A stretch of DNA of 64,000 bases from Sphingobacterium faecale (lineage in GTDB: Bacteria; Bacteroidota; Bacteroidia; Sphingobacteriales; Sphingobacteriaceae): the NCBI RefSeq assembly GCF_016746095.1, contig NZ_JAERTY010000013.1:104299-168298 (forward strand), read 5' to 3'. A program made the position numbers and the translations under genes. Positions 1 through 7,881 of the stretch are shown here, in pieces. The notes beneath the pieces were generated by a model that ran no database searches, was not told where the DNA came from, and saw only the letters and a list, made by a program, of their open reading frames with translations. Positions within the stretch are counted from its first letter, which is position 1. The number at the start of each line of letters is the position of its first letter.

Positions 1-1
1 T

Positions 2-232
2 ATCCGCTATGAGAGACGCGTGGAATTTGCGGGCGAAGGATTTTATTACAATGACATCCGACGTTGGAAGCTGGCCGAAACCGCCTTACCAGGGAATATC
101 CAGAAGCACGATGGGACCATTATCATAACACGATCTTTTGATGCAACGCGAGACTATTGGTGGCCGGTACCTACTACACAGATGGAACTGAACCCCAACC
201 TTAAACCGAATAACCCAGGATGGGGAAATTAG
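2..232 (+). CDS. SusD/RagB family lipoprotein, C-terminal end (partial)
   Basis: Only the last 76 residues are present; the frame is open from the left edge, so the gene begins outside the window. The segment carries the usual C-terminal SusD signature, a RRVEFAGEGFYYNDIRRW-type helix followed by a PVPTTQMELNPNLKPN ending, which closes most RagB/SusD proteins. SusD lipoproteins sit on the outer membrane as the lid of a SusC TonB-dependent channel and bind the imported glycan or peptide. A susC gene should lie just upstream, outside the window. The next gene starts 11 bases downstream, so the two probably share a transcript. The family call is secure; the substrate cannot be read. Confidence 0.9.
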   Translation: MRYERRVEFAGEGFYYNDIRRWKLAETALPGNIQKHDGTIIITRSFDATRDYWWPVPTTQMELNPNLKPNNPGWGN

Positions 233-243
233 AAAAGAAGACT

Positions 244-1254
244 ATGAAATTACAAGATGTTTTTAATACTGTATTGATAACGGTAGCACTTTTTTTAGGA
301 GCCTGTAAAGAGGAAAAACTACCCTTGTTAGATTTTTCCGATCCATTCGGCAATAGCGCTGAAAATAATCACCCCGTTCCTGAGTTAAAGGATAGCAAAA
401 GACCTATACTGATTACTGATGAGAGTGAGTATCAGGTGCTCATTGTGGACTCTTTAAGTGGTGGGATTATGTGGCAGTGGAAAGCTACAGATCATCTTAA
501 TACAGCTGAAGCAGCCTGGTTTCGTGCGATGGACGAAGCAAAGGTGGTTTACAATAAAGAGTACGTACTGTTTACCGCGTCTAGCGGTGGTGCAGGTCTG
601 GTTAGGATAGCAGACAAAAAACTTATGTTTTACACCAATGCCGGTGGAGGGCCACATTCGGCCGAATTATTGCCGGACGGAAACATAGTTGTTGCTTTAA
701 GTAGTGGGAATGCCCTGAATTTATATCGTGTAGATGCCAACAAGCCTTATGTGTCTAATCCGATCAAACGGTATAATCTGACCTTTGGCCACAATGCAGT
801 ATGGGATCTAAAGCGGGAGATCTTATGGACGACCGACGATCAGAATTTATATACATATCGATATGATAACAGTGATCCTGATAATCCTGATCTCATTAAG
901 ACCCCTGATTTTTATCCCGTTCCGGACGGGCAGCCTCACGATCTGTTCCCGGTATATGGGCAGGATAAACTCTTTCTGACTACTACCAATGCAATTTGGA
1001 TTTTTGATATTAATACCCAGGTCTTTTCCAAGAATGAATATTCCATGACGATGATAAAATCAATTTCCAATGGGCCGTCCGATTTTGGAACTTTAGTCAT
1101 AAAGCCGACAAATGACTATTGGACCAATCGGTTGACAAATATAAAAGGTAGTAGCGTTTTTTTTAGAGAAAAATACAGGATGTATAAAGCCCGATGGTTT
1201 ATTGAAAACTCCTTTAGTTATCCCAGTGACCATCCCTATAGACAAAGCAAATAA
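244..1254 (+). CDS. DUF6528-like secreted lipoprotein (beta-propeller-like)
   Basis: A protein of 336 residues from the ATG at 244. An in-frame ATG at 220 exists, but it lies inside the preceding susD and would push the signal peptide inward. The N-terminus is a lipoprotein signal ending in the lipobox LGAC followed by KEEK, so a surface or periplasmic lipoprotein is expected. The body has repeated blocks of the type 'ESEYQVLIVDS..GGIMWQWKA' and 'HSAELLPDGNIVVALS', reminiscent of PQQ/WD-like propeller blades and of the DUF6528 family often found beside SusCD genes. It probably assists capture or processing of the substrate of this locus. The family assignment is from memory of motifs; the function is unknown. 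Confidence 0.65.
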   Translation: MKLQDVFNTVLITVALFLGACKEEKLPLLDFSDPFGNSAENNHPVPELKDSKRPILITDESEYQVLIVDSLSGGIMWQWKATDHLNTAEAAWFRAMDEAKVVYNKEYVLFTASSGGAGLVRIADKKLMFYTNAGGGPHSAELLPDGNIVVALSSGNALNLYRVDANKPYVSNPIKRYNLTFGHNAVWDLKREILWTTDDQNLYTYRYDNSDPDNPDLIKTPDFYPVPDGQPHDLFPVYGQDKLFLTTTNAIWIFDINTQVFSKNEYSMTMIKSISNGPSDFGTLVIKPTNDYWTNRLTNIKGSSVFFREKYRMYKARWFIENSFSYPSDHPYRQSK

Positions 1255-1256
1255 CG

Positions 1257-2435
1257 ATGAAAACACAACTTATACATATCATCTTGGTGACCGTGTGGAT
1301 GGCTGCACTTTCATCATGTAAAAAAGATACAAAATCTGCTGTACAGCAACCGGATTTTATTTCGACTTCCCTTTCTGGATCCTTATCTGTTGATGCCGGA
1401 GAGGAGTTCGAATTGTTTGTTCCTGACAATGAAGAAGGCGTAAAATATTCTTGGAGTATACCCGACATGCTCGATCTGCGGAGTGGGCAGGGAACCAATC
1501 GTATAAAAGTAATTTCCAATATAGATAAAGGTATAGTTCCGGTCAAAAGTATCGGCGTTACAGCCGAAAGGGGTACCCAAAAAAGCTATACGCGGTGGCT
1601 GTACCAAGAAATATCTATTCTTGCTCTCCCGCCCACGCTGGATGGCTACCGTACGAAACGATACGGGGCAAAGACCTGGATGATAGATAATCTAAATGAA
1701 GCAGGAGACGACGGCTCACTTGGTAAAACACACCCCAAATACCCTGATTTTGGTCGTTATTATACCTGGCACGAAGCAGTGACAGGAATCCCTAATGCTA
1801 CAGCTTCGGATCACGGCTATGTGTGGGGTAGTAGTGGTACCGATGATGCAGGCAAGCCTTATGTGCTCGATGGCACTTATGCCAATGCTTCTAATATTCA
1901 GATACAGGGTATTTGTCCAAAGGGCTGGCACATTCCCAATGCTAATGATTGGTATGACCTTTTAGTCGCCATAAAAGAAGATTTTAATGTTCCTGGTAAT
2001 TCTTTAGACCAGATCAAGCAGATTAAAGAAGGGTATATCATAGCTTGGTCTCGTCAGGAAGGACTGAACAAAAGCATCGTTGCAGGAGACTGGGGTGTTA
2101 TAGGTCCCTATTTAAAGGGGAGCCGTCCGCAAAGTGAAGGCGGGTTGTGGTTAGGTGGTACTACCTACACCCAAGGCAATTGGGGGCTCTTACCTACTTT
2201 TGTCGCTCAGAGCACCGATATCGGTTTCAATATACTTCCCAATGGATATTGGGTGTCTGCCACAGCTGCTTGGGGAGATGTCGAAGGATATTCATGGCAT
2301 TTGGCGGCTGTCTTGAGAGAGCCCAATGATAACCGTCCATTACGGGTTACTATAGGGAATACAAATGCCAACTTTTCAAATAACCTATTGGGGATGGGGC
2401 ATTCTGTCTGCATAAGATGCGTTGCTAATTATTAA
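1257..2435 (+). CDS. Lipoprotein with C-terminal FISUMP domain
   Basis: A protein of 392 residues starting two bases after the previous stop. The signal peptide ends in the lipobox LSSC (residue C21). Residues about 35-125 look like an Ig/PKD-type beta domain ('YSWSIPDMLDL'). From about residue 130 onward it has the hallmarks of the Fibrobacter succinogenes major paralogous (FISUMP) domain: 'YGAKTWMIDNLNEA', 'GRYYTWHEA', 'ICPKGWHIPNANDW', 'NGYWVSATA' and a closing 'SVCIRCVAN'. Such domains are common in Bacteroidota surface lipoproteins and resemble C-type-lectin-like folds; the role is probably binding. It sits inside the SusD-to-isomerase operon, so co-expression with uptake is likely. Confidence 0.75.
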   Translation: MKTQLIHIILVTVWMAALSSCKKDTKSAVQQPDFISTSLSGSLSVDAGEEFELFVPDNEEGVKYSWSIPDMLDLRSGQGTNRIKVISNIDKGIVPVKSIGVTAERGTQKSYTRWLYQEISILALPPTLDGYRTKRYGAKTWMIDNLNEAGDDGSLGKTHPKYPDFGRYYTWHEAVTGIPNATASDHGYVWGSSGTDDAGKPYVLDGTYANASNIQIQGICPKGWHIPNANDWYDLLVAIKEDFNVPGNSLDQIKQIKEGYIIAWSRQEGLNKSIVAGDWGVIGPYLKGSRPQSEGGLWLGGTTYTQGNWGLLPTFVAQSTDIGFNILPNGYWVSATAAWGDVEGYSWHLAAVLREPNDNRPLRVTIGNTNANFSNNLLGMGHSVCIRCVANY

Positions 2436-2472
2436 ATTATTATATTTAGAAATAACTAATAAATAATCAACC

Positions 2473-3558
2473 ATGAACCCAATTAAAAAACTAACATTAT
2501 TCTTACAGGTCTGTCTTTTTGTGACCTTTTCTTTTGCGCAGACAGATAGTTATCGACCTCCTAAACTAACCGATCCTGACTCTTGGTCGATGATTCTTAT
2601 TCCTGATGTGCAAAGCTATGTGAAATTTGAGCGCAATCACGGTATCTTAGAGTTGATGACAGGCTGGGTTGCCGAACAGATTGTGCCCTTGAATATACAG
2701 ATGGTACTCGGTACGGGCGATCTCGTCGAGCAGAACAATTGGCTCAGTCCCGATGGCAAACGTGCCAATCAGGCTAGTCCACAGCAGTGGAAGGCGGTGT
2801 CGCGGGCATTTGAAAGATTGGATGCTAAAGTACCTTATCTCAATGCCACCGGAAATCATGATTATGGGATCAAAAGTGTTGAAAACCGCAAGACCTACTA
2901 CGATGATTTTTTTCCCGTAGATCGCAATTTTATGGCGCAGCGATTGCTCAGCGAAGCGGGATTTAATGCCGATAACGACCCCTCTTTAGTGAATGCGGCT
3001 TATACCTTCCGTAGTCCCTACAACGATGATTTTTTGTTTCTGGTCTTGGAGTTTGCGCCTAGAGATGCAACCATCGAATGGGCGAAGAAAATCATAGAAG
3101 ATAAAAAGTATAAGGATTATCGCGTCGTGCTACTGACGCACTCTTATCTCAACTCAAAGAGTGAGCATATTGTTAAGGAAAATTACCCCCTAGAGAACGG
3201 TAATTACGGAAGAGCTGTTTTTGAAAAACTAGTACAGCCATCCAGTAATATTGAACTGGTCTTTTCAGGACATATCGGAAAACCAGATGATTTTGAAGGG
3301 CACGTGGGCTATCGTACCGACAAAAACAGTGCAGGGCGTACTGTACATCAGATGACTTTTAATGCACAGGCTCTCGGTGGCGGATGGCATGGCAATGGTG
3401 GGGATGGCTGGTTGCGATGGCTAGAGTTTATGCCCGATAAAAGAACCGTCAAAGTAAAAACTTTTTCGCCCTTTTTTGCTATCTCTCCAACGACTCGGCA
3501 GTTTGCTTGGGAGCGGGCATCGTATAATGAGTTTGAGTTTCAATTCGATTCCAAATAA
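2473..3558 (+). CDS. Secreted calcineurin-like metallophosphoesterase
   Basis: A protein of 361 residues with a Sec signal peptide ending at FSFAQ (no lipobox). Metallophosphoesterase motifs appear in the normal order: 'IPDVQSY' (metal-binding Asp), 'GTGDLVEQNN' (GDx2E-like), 'ATGNHDYG' (GNHD), 'LLTHSYL' and 'FSGHIG' (GHxx). These bind the two metals that hydrolyse phosphomono- or phosphodiesters, here in the periplasm. The length fits a one-domain secreted enzyme. It follows the FISUMP lipoprotein by 37 bases and precedes the oxidoreductase by 29. The combination suggests removal of phosphate or phosphodiester decorations from the imported substrate. The fold is certain; the substrate is inferred only from context. 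Confidence 0.85.
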   Translation: MNPIKKLTLFLQVCLFVTFSFAQTDSYRPPKLTDPDSWSMILIPDVQSYVKFERNHGILELMTGWVAEQIVPLNIQMVLGTGDLVEQNNWLSPDGKRANQASPQQWKAVSRAFERLDAKVPYLNATGNHDYGIKSVENRKTYYDDFFPVDRNFMAQRLLSEAGFNADNDPSLVNAAYTFRSPYNDDFLFLVLEFAPRDATIEWAKKIIEDKKYKDYRVVLLTHSYLNSKSEHIVKENYPLENGNYGRAVFEKLVQPSSNIELVFSGHIGKPDDFEGHVGYRTDKNSAGRTVHQMTFNAQALGGGWHGNGGDGWLRWLEFMPDKRTVKVKTFSPFFAISPTTRQFAWERASYNEFEFQFDSK

Positions 3559-3587
3559 ACCTATTAGATACTAATTATAAAAACGTT

Positions 3588-4913
3588 ATGAGCTATACAC
3601 GAAGAAAATTTTTACAATATGCCGGAGTTTCGGCAGTAGGAGGTGTTTTGGCCTCACATACAGTGCTAGGAGCGGATCTGCTGTCTGCAAACAACAGTAA
3701 CACGCTGCGAGTCGGTCTGGTCGGCTGTGGTGGGCGCGGTACAGCCGCAGCAGTCGAAGCGCTCAATGCGGACCCCAACGTGGTGCTTACCGCGATGGGC
3801 GATGCCTTTGAGGATCACCTTTCCACGTCATTCCAGACGCTTAGCACAAAGATGGGTAAAAAAGTACAGGTGCCCTCCGGGAGCCGGTTTGTAGGGCTCG
3901 ATGCCTATCAGAAGGTCATCGGTTCTGATGTGGACGTGGTTATCCTAGCGGCACCTCCGGCATTCCGTCCGGCACATCTGGAGGCGGCGGTTTCAGCGGG
4001 CAAGCACATCTTCTGTGAAAAGCCCTTTGCGGTGGACGGCCCCGGTCTGCGCCGTGTCATTGCCGCAGCCCAGAAGGCCAAGGCTTCCGGGCTTGCTCTG
4101 GTTGCGGGTTTCTGCTGGCGTTACCACCAGCCCAAGCGTGAGACCTTCGGCAAGGTGCTCAATGGGCAGATCGGCAATATCCTGACGGCAGAATCCACCT
4201 ATAATACGGGGGAGCTCTGGTATAAGGAGCGGGAACCGGGCTGGTCCGATTTTGAATACCAGCTCCGCAACTGGCTTTATTATAACTGGCTTTCGGGCGA
4301 TCATATCGTCGAGCAGGCCATCCACAGCATGGACATGATGCAATGGGCGCTGGGCGACCGCCTTCCGTTGCGTGTGACTGCCAGCGGTGGCCGGCAGAAG
4401 CGAACAGATGCCCGCTTTGGTAATGTCTACGACCACTTTTCTGCGGTGTACGAGTATGGTGACGGTACCAAGAGCTATTTTTCCTGCCGTCAGCAGAACG
4501 GCACCTCGCCTTCTTATGCGGTAGAGCTGTTCGGCGACCGGGGGCGCTGTCTGGTCGACTGCCGGACGGGGGAGCATATCATTACCGGACAGACCCCCTG
4601 GAAATACAGCGATGATACAAAGTTTACGGACGACAAGTCATACGAGAAAAAAACGGCCTCCCGGGGTATGTACCAGCAGGAGCATGACGAGCTCTTTGCA
4701 TCGATCCGCAAAGGCAGTCCCCGTTACGATGGCGACTGGATGGTCAAAGCCAACCTGATGGCCCTTGCAGGGCGCGATGCGGGTTACAGCGGGCAGACCG
4801 TGGTACTTGACGATGTGCTGCGTTCGGAAAGGGTTCTTTTTCCGGCCCATGTTTCCTGGGATATGAAGTATGATATCCCCGTAGCAGTTCCCGGTTCTTC
4901 TATATTAAAATAA
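3588..4913 (+). CDS. Gfo/Idh/MocA-family oxidoreductase, Tat-exported
   Basis: A protein of 441 residues. The N-terminus SYTRRKFLQYAG followed by a hydrophobic stretch is a twin-arginine signal, so the enzyme is probably exported folded with its nicotinamide cofactor. The Rossmann motif GLVGCGGRG is at residues 43-51 and the family's EKP motif (CEKPF) at 143-147. A conserved His lies in 'IVEQAIHSMDMMQW', as in the C-terminal substrate domain. Members oxidise or reduce sugars and cyclitols, and exported members often pair with TIM-barrel isomerases, as here (next gene 5 bases on). The coding sequence is visibly richer in G and C, with many GGC/CTG/CCG codons, than the genes on both sides, which may indicate a different origin. 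The exact substrate is unknown. Confidence 0.9.
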   Translation: MSYTRRKFLQYAGVSAVGGVLASHTVLGADLLSANNSNTLRVGLVGCGGRGTAAAVEALNADPNVVLTAMGDAFEDHLSTSFQTLSTKMGKKVQVPSGSRFVGLDAYQKVIGSDVDVVILAAPPAFRPAHLEAAVSAGKHIFCEKPFAVDGPGLRRVIAAAQKAKASGLALVAGFCWRYHQPKRETFGKVLNGQIGNILTAESTYNTGELWYKEREPGWSDFEYQLRNWLYYNWLSGDHIVEQAIHSMDMMQWALGDRLPLRVTASGGRQKRTDARFGNVYDHFSAVYEYGDGTKSYFSCRQQNGTSPSYAVELFGDRGRCLVDCRTGEHIITGQTPWKYSDDTKFTDDKSYEKKTASRGMYQQEHDELFASIRKGSPRYDGDWMVKANLMALAGRDAGYSGQTVVLDDVLRSERVLFPAHVSWDMKYDIPVAVPGSSILK

Positions 4914-4918
4914 CAGTT

Positions 4919-5824
4919 ATGATAAGAAAAGATTTCATAAAAAGTGCTTCCCTGCTGCTCGGCGGGGCTGCACTTACCCCGCTATCAGCTCTTACAGCGG
5001 CTCCTACCGTAGGTACGGGACCATTGGTGCTTAAAAAGGCACTCGGTTACGCGATGATAGAAGAAGACCTTCCGCTTGTGGACAAGCTGATGCTTGTCCG
5101 CGATCTGGGCTTCGATGGGGTAGAGTTCAACAGTCCTTTGGATTTCGGTATTGACGAGATCCTGCGTGCAAAAGAGAAGTCCGGCATACAGACAGCCAGC
5201 ACCGTCAATAAGGACCACTGGTCCAAACCCCTTTCCGATCCGGATGCCACCAAAAGATCGTTTATCGTAGATTCTATTGCCCGCTCACTGGAGGAGACAC
5301 GGCAGCTTGGCGGAGATACGGTACTGGTAGTACCGGGAGTGGTCAACGACAAGGTATCTTATGAACAGGCCTACCGTACGGCCCAGGATTCGATCCGGCA
5401 GCTTATTCCGTATGTCGAAAAGACCGGTGTAAAAGTGGGCCTGGAAAATGTGTGGAACAATTTTATCCTGAGTCCGGTGGAAGCCAAGCGCTTTGTCGAG
5501 GAGATCGGCCATCCCCTTATCGGCTGGTATTTTGATATAGGCAATGTGCTTCGTTACGGCTGGCCCGAACACTGGATACAGACGCTGGGCAGTCATATTT
5601 TCAAGCTTCATATCAAAGAGTTCAGCCGTGAGAAGATGAACAAAGAGGGGCTCTGGAAAGGATTTGATGTAGAGATCGGCAGAGGGGACATCAATTGGCC
5701 TGCTGTAATGCAGTCGCTCCGCGAGGTGGGGCATAGCGGAGGCTGGATTACGGCCGAGGTAAAGGGAGGCGATCGCCACCATCTCCGGAAGATAGCCCTA
5801 CAGATAGATGAAGTGATGAAGTAA
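4919..5824 (+). CDS. Sugar phosphate isomerase/epimerase-like (xylose isomerase-like TIM barrel)
   Basis: A protein of 301 residues. The start 'IRKDFIKSASLLLGGAALTPLSALTAAP' is an export signal of the short RK..F type often seen in periplasmic members. AP-endonuclease-2/xylose-isomerase-like barrel motifs follow: 'LGFDGVEFN', 'VKVGLENVWNN' (metal Glu), 'IGWYFDIGNVL' (metal Asp), 'FKLHIKEFS' (His) and 'GWITAEVKGG' (Glu). Together they form the metal site used to isomerise or epimerise keto/aldo sugars. It is the last gene of the operon; a terminator hairpin follows at 5855-5885. It shares the raised GC content of the oxidoreductase upstream, so the two probably arrived as a unit and act in consecutive steps. 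Confidence 0.85.
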   Translation: MIRKDFIKSASLLLGGAALTPLSALTAAPTVGTGPLVLKKALGYAMIEEDLPLVDKLMLVRDLGFDGVEFNSPLDFGIDEILRAKEKSGIQTASTVNKDHWSKPLSDPDATKRSFIVDSIARSLEETRQLGGDTVLVVPGVVNDKVSYEQAYRTAQDSIRQLIPYVEKTGVKVGLENVWNNFILSPVEAKRFVEEIGHPLIGWYFDIGNVLRYGWPEHWIQTLGSHIFKLHIKEFSREKMNKEGLWKGFDVEIGRGDINWPAVMQSLREVGHSGGWITAEVKGGDRHHLRKIALQIDEVMK

Positions 5825-5854
5825 AACACGGACTTGTCGAAGGTGCACCATCAC

Positions 5855-5885
5855 AAAGCCCAATTCTTAACGGATTGGGCTTTTT
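5855..5885 (+). terminator. Rho-independent terminator after the isomerase
   Basis: A 10-base stem AAAGCCCAAT / ATTGGGCTTT around a 9-base loop, running into TTTTT. It lies 31 bases after the isomerase stop and before the sigma-factor gene, so it closes the first operon. Confidence 0.85.
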
Positions 5886-5956
5886 AATACCACTAGAAAA
5901 AAGGTTGTATCCCTTGCTATCTGAGCGGTGTTTTTTCCTGTTTAATAAAAAATACT

Positions 5957-5964
5957 TATCTTTC
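5957..5964 (+). promoter_or_regulatory. Possible -7 box upstream of the first ECF sigma gene
   Basis: TATCTTTC is one base off the Bacteroidota consensus TAnnTTTG and lies 24 bases before the ATG at 5988. No clear -33 TTTG is seen at 19-21 bases upstream, so this is a weak call. Confidence 0.3.
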
Positions 5965-5987
5965 GGCATAACCCTATAAACTAACTT

Positions 5988-6587
5988 ATGATACTGCAAG
6001 ATATAAATGGCGAAAAAGAGCTACTTCAGCGCATCGCTCTAGGGGATGAAGTAGCTTTTGTTAAAGTTTTTCGTCATTATCAGGATCCCGTTTTTAAGGT
6101 CGTTTACAGCTATCTAAAATCCACCGCACTTTCTGAAGAAGTATTGCAGGATATTTTTTTGAAGGTATGGCAGAAACGGGAGACCCTTGCTGATTTAGAC
6201 AGTTTTAAAAACTGGTTGTTTATCGTGAGCCGCAATTACTTGGTCAACTATCTTCAAAAGCTTGCTAAGGATAAGGCGATGAGAGAACAGTGGATTACCG
6301 AACAGCCTATTTACGAGAATTCTACAGATTACCGTCTTCGCGAAAAACACCTAGCTACCTATTTGCAGGAGATTATCAACCGATTGCCCCAGCAACAGCG
6401 CTTGGTATTCCAGTTGGCCAAAGAACAGTTTTTGACGTATGCCGAGATTGCCGAAGAGCTTGGCATTTCTCCTGGTACTGTACGCATACATATGAGTAGA
6501 GCGTTGGGCAATATCCGTGAAGAACTTAAGCAACACGGCATGGAATACCTGTTGTTGTATATCGTCACTTACCCTATTCTAAAATAA
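5988..6587 (+). CDS. FecI-like ECF RNA polymerase sigma factor
   Basis: A protein of 199 residues, normal for the family. Region 2 is visible around residues 24-90 ('FRHYQDPVFKVVYSYL', 'EEVLQDIFLKVWQKR', 'FKNWLFIVSRN'). Region 4 spans about 130-180 ('RLPQQQRLVFQLAKEQFLTYAEIAEELGISPGTV'), a helix-turn-helix for the -35 element. There is no region 3, as expected for an ECF factor. It should direct RNA polymerase to the SusCD operon downstream and be held by the FecR protein encoded 96 bases further on. The order sigma-FecR-STN-type SusC is the classical trans-envelope signalling arrangement. The gene follows a terminator, so it starts a new unit. Confidence 0.92.
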   Translation: MILQDINGEKELLQRIALGDEVAFVKVFRHYQDPVFKVVYSYLKSTALSEEVLQDIFLKVWQKRETLADLDSFKNWLFIVSRNYLVNYLQKLAKDKAMREQWITEQPIYENSTDYRLREKHLATYLQEIINRLPQQQRLVFQLAKEQFLTYAEIAEELGISPGTVRIHMSRALGNIREELKQHGMEYLLLYIVTYPILK

Positions 6588-6683
6588 TTTTAAAAAAAAT
6601 GCAACCTTCAGTATGAGGGCTGTCTGTTCTAACTGTCTTTACGTATAGATTGGGGATATAATGATCTTCAAGATTATAAACGT

Positions 6684-7877
6684 ATGAGACAAGAAGACCG
6701 ATTTGAGCTACTATTACAGTCCTATTTAGCGGACGAATTGAGTGTTGAGGAGATAGATGAATTCTTTACCTATGTAGAAGAGACCAGCTATCAGTTACGA
6801 CTTCAAGCTGCCATTGATGCCTCCTTCCTACAACCAGATTCTAATGGACCCAGTCTGTCTGTCAATAGACTACGTTCTATAGAAAATCAGATATTAGGAA
6901 GGACTACCAGACGCTTACCTTCTCTCTCTTGGCGTATAGCCGCGGCTTGTATTATCCTAGCCCTATCCGGTTTGACCGTATGGAAAGTGTTTTTTACATC
7001 CACAGCCCTAAATGACCCATATGAAGTAGTTTATCAGAGGGGTGAGCAGATTACAGCCCCATCGGATCAACAAGCCTATATCACGCTGGCCGATGGTCGA
7101 TCTGTTATATTAGACAGTCTATCTATAGATCCTTCGCTCGGTAGTGATTTGCGGAGGACGGCGGAAGGCGTCCGTTATGACGTTTCCGAAGAGGGATTAA
7201 ACCCTATAACCTACAATACCCTGACCAATCCCCGCGGCAGTAAAATTGTACAGTTGGTATTGAGCGATGGTACAAAAGTATGGCTTAATGCCGGCAGCAG
7301 TCTACGTTACCCTACACGATTTGCACTAGGCGATAGATCCGTGTATTTAGAAGGAGAGGGTTATTTTGACGTGCAGCATGATCAAAAACGTCCTTTTTTT
7401 GTAAAGCATAGTACCCTTGAAGTACAAGTGCTGGGTACGCAGTTCAATATGAGCGTTTATAAAGACGATTCCCAGCACAAGGTTGCTCTACTGGAAGGAA
7501 GCGTAAAGCTCCAAGCAACCCATGCCCAAGGGCAAGGACATATATCCCCCGTTTTATTATCCCCTGGAACAGCGGCCAGCATAAGACGTGGCGACCAGAA
7601 ATTTGCACTGAGTCAGGTGAGCTTAGGCCAGATAGGAGCATGGAAGGATGGACGCTTTGATTTTGAAGGGGTCGAACTTAAAGATGCGATGCGGCAGATC
7701 GCCCGTTGGTATGATATTGACGTACACTATGAAGGTACGTTGCCCCAGCTGGTTTTATCTGGAGACATCGACAGAACGACCAGTCTCAAGAGCTTTCTTA
7801 TGATATTACGATCATTAGGGCTATCCCTGCGTTTCGAAAACCGTGTACTTACTATTTATAACGAAAACCAATCCTAA
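6684..7877 (+). CDS. FecR-family anti-sigma factor
   Basis: A protein of 397 residues. A cytoplasmic N-terminal part (about 1-82) precedes one membrane helix at about 84-104 ('RIAAACIILALSGLTVW'). A periplasmic FecR domain follows at about 177-275 with the family signature 'LSDGTKVWLNAGSSLRYP' and 'VYLEGEGYFDV'. The C-terminal DUF4974-like part (about 320-395) contains 'VELKDAMRQIARWYDIDVHY'. It should clamp the upstream sigma factor until the N-terminal STN domain of the SusC encoded next signals that ligand is bound. The stop lies 4 bases before the chosen susC start. Confidence 0.93.
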   Translation: MRQEDRFELLLQSYLADELSVEEIDEFFTYVEETSYQLRLQAAIDASFLQPDSNGPSLSVNRLRSIENQILGRTTRRLPSLSWRIAAACIILALSGLTVWKVFFTSTALNDPYEVVYQRGEQITAPSDQQAYITLADGRSVILDSLSIDPSLGSDLRRTAEGVRYDVSEEGLNPITYNTLTNPRGSKIVQLVLSDGTKVWLNAGSSLRYPTRFALGDRSVYLEGEGYFDVQHDQKRPFFVKHSTLEVQVLGTQFNMSVYKDDSQHKVALLEGSVKLQATHAQGQGHISPVLLSPGTAASIRRGDQKFALSQVSLGQIGAWKDGRFDFEGVELKDAMRQIARWYDIDVHYEGTLPQLVLSGDIDRTTSLKSFLMILRSLGLSLRFENRVLTIYNENQS

Positions 7878-7881
7878 TATT

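Noticed and set aside
3993..4577. Minus-strand frame of 194 codons inside the oxidoreductase gene
   Set aside because: Shadow frame caused by the high GC of the oxidoreductase; no motif.
7843..7881. Earlier start for the first susC
   Set aside because: The ATG at 7843 lies in fecR in another frame and adds 13 residues ahead of an already long leader; the ATG at 7882 fits the operon spacing.
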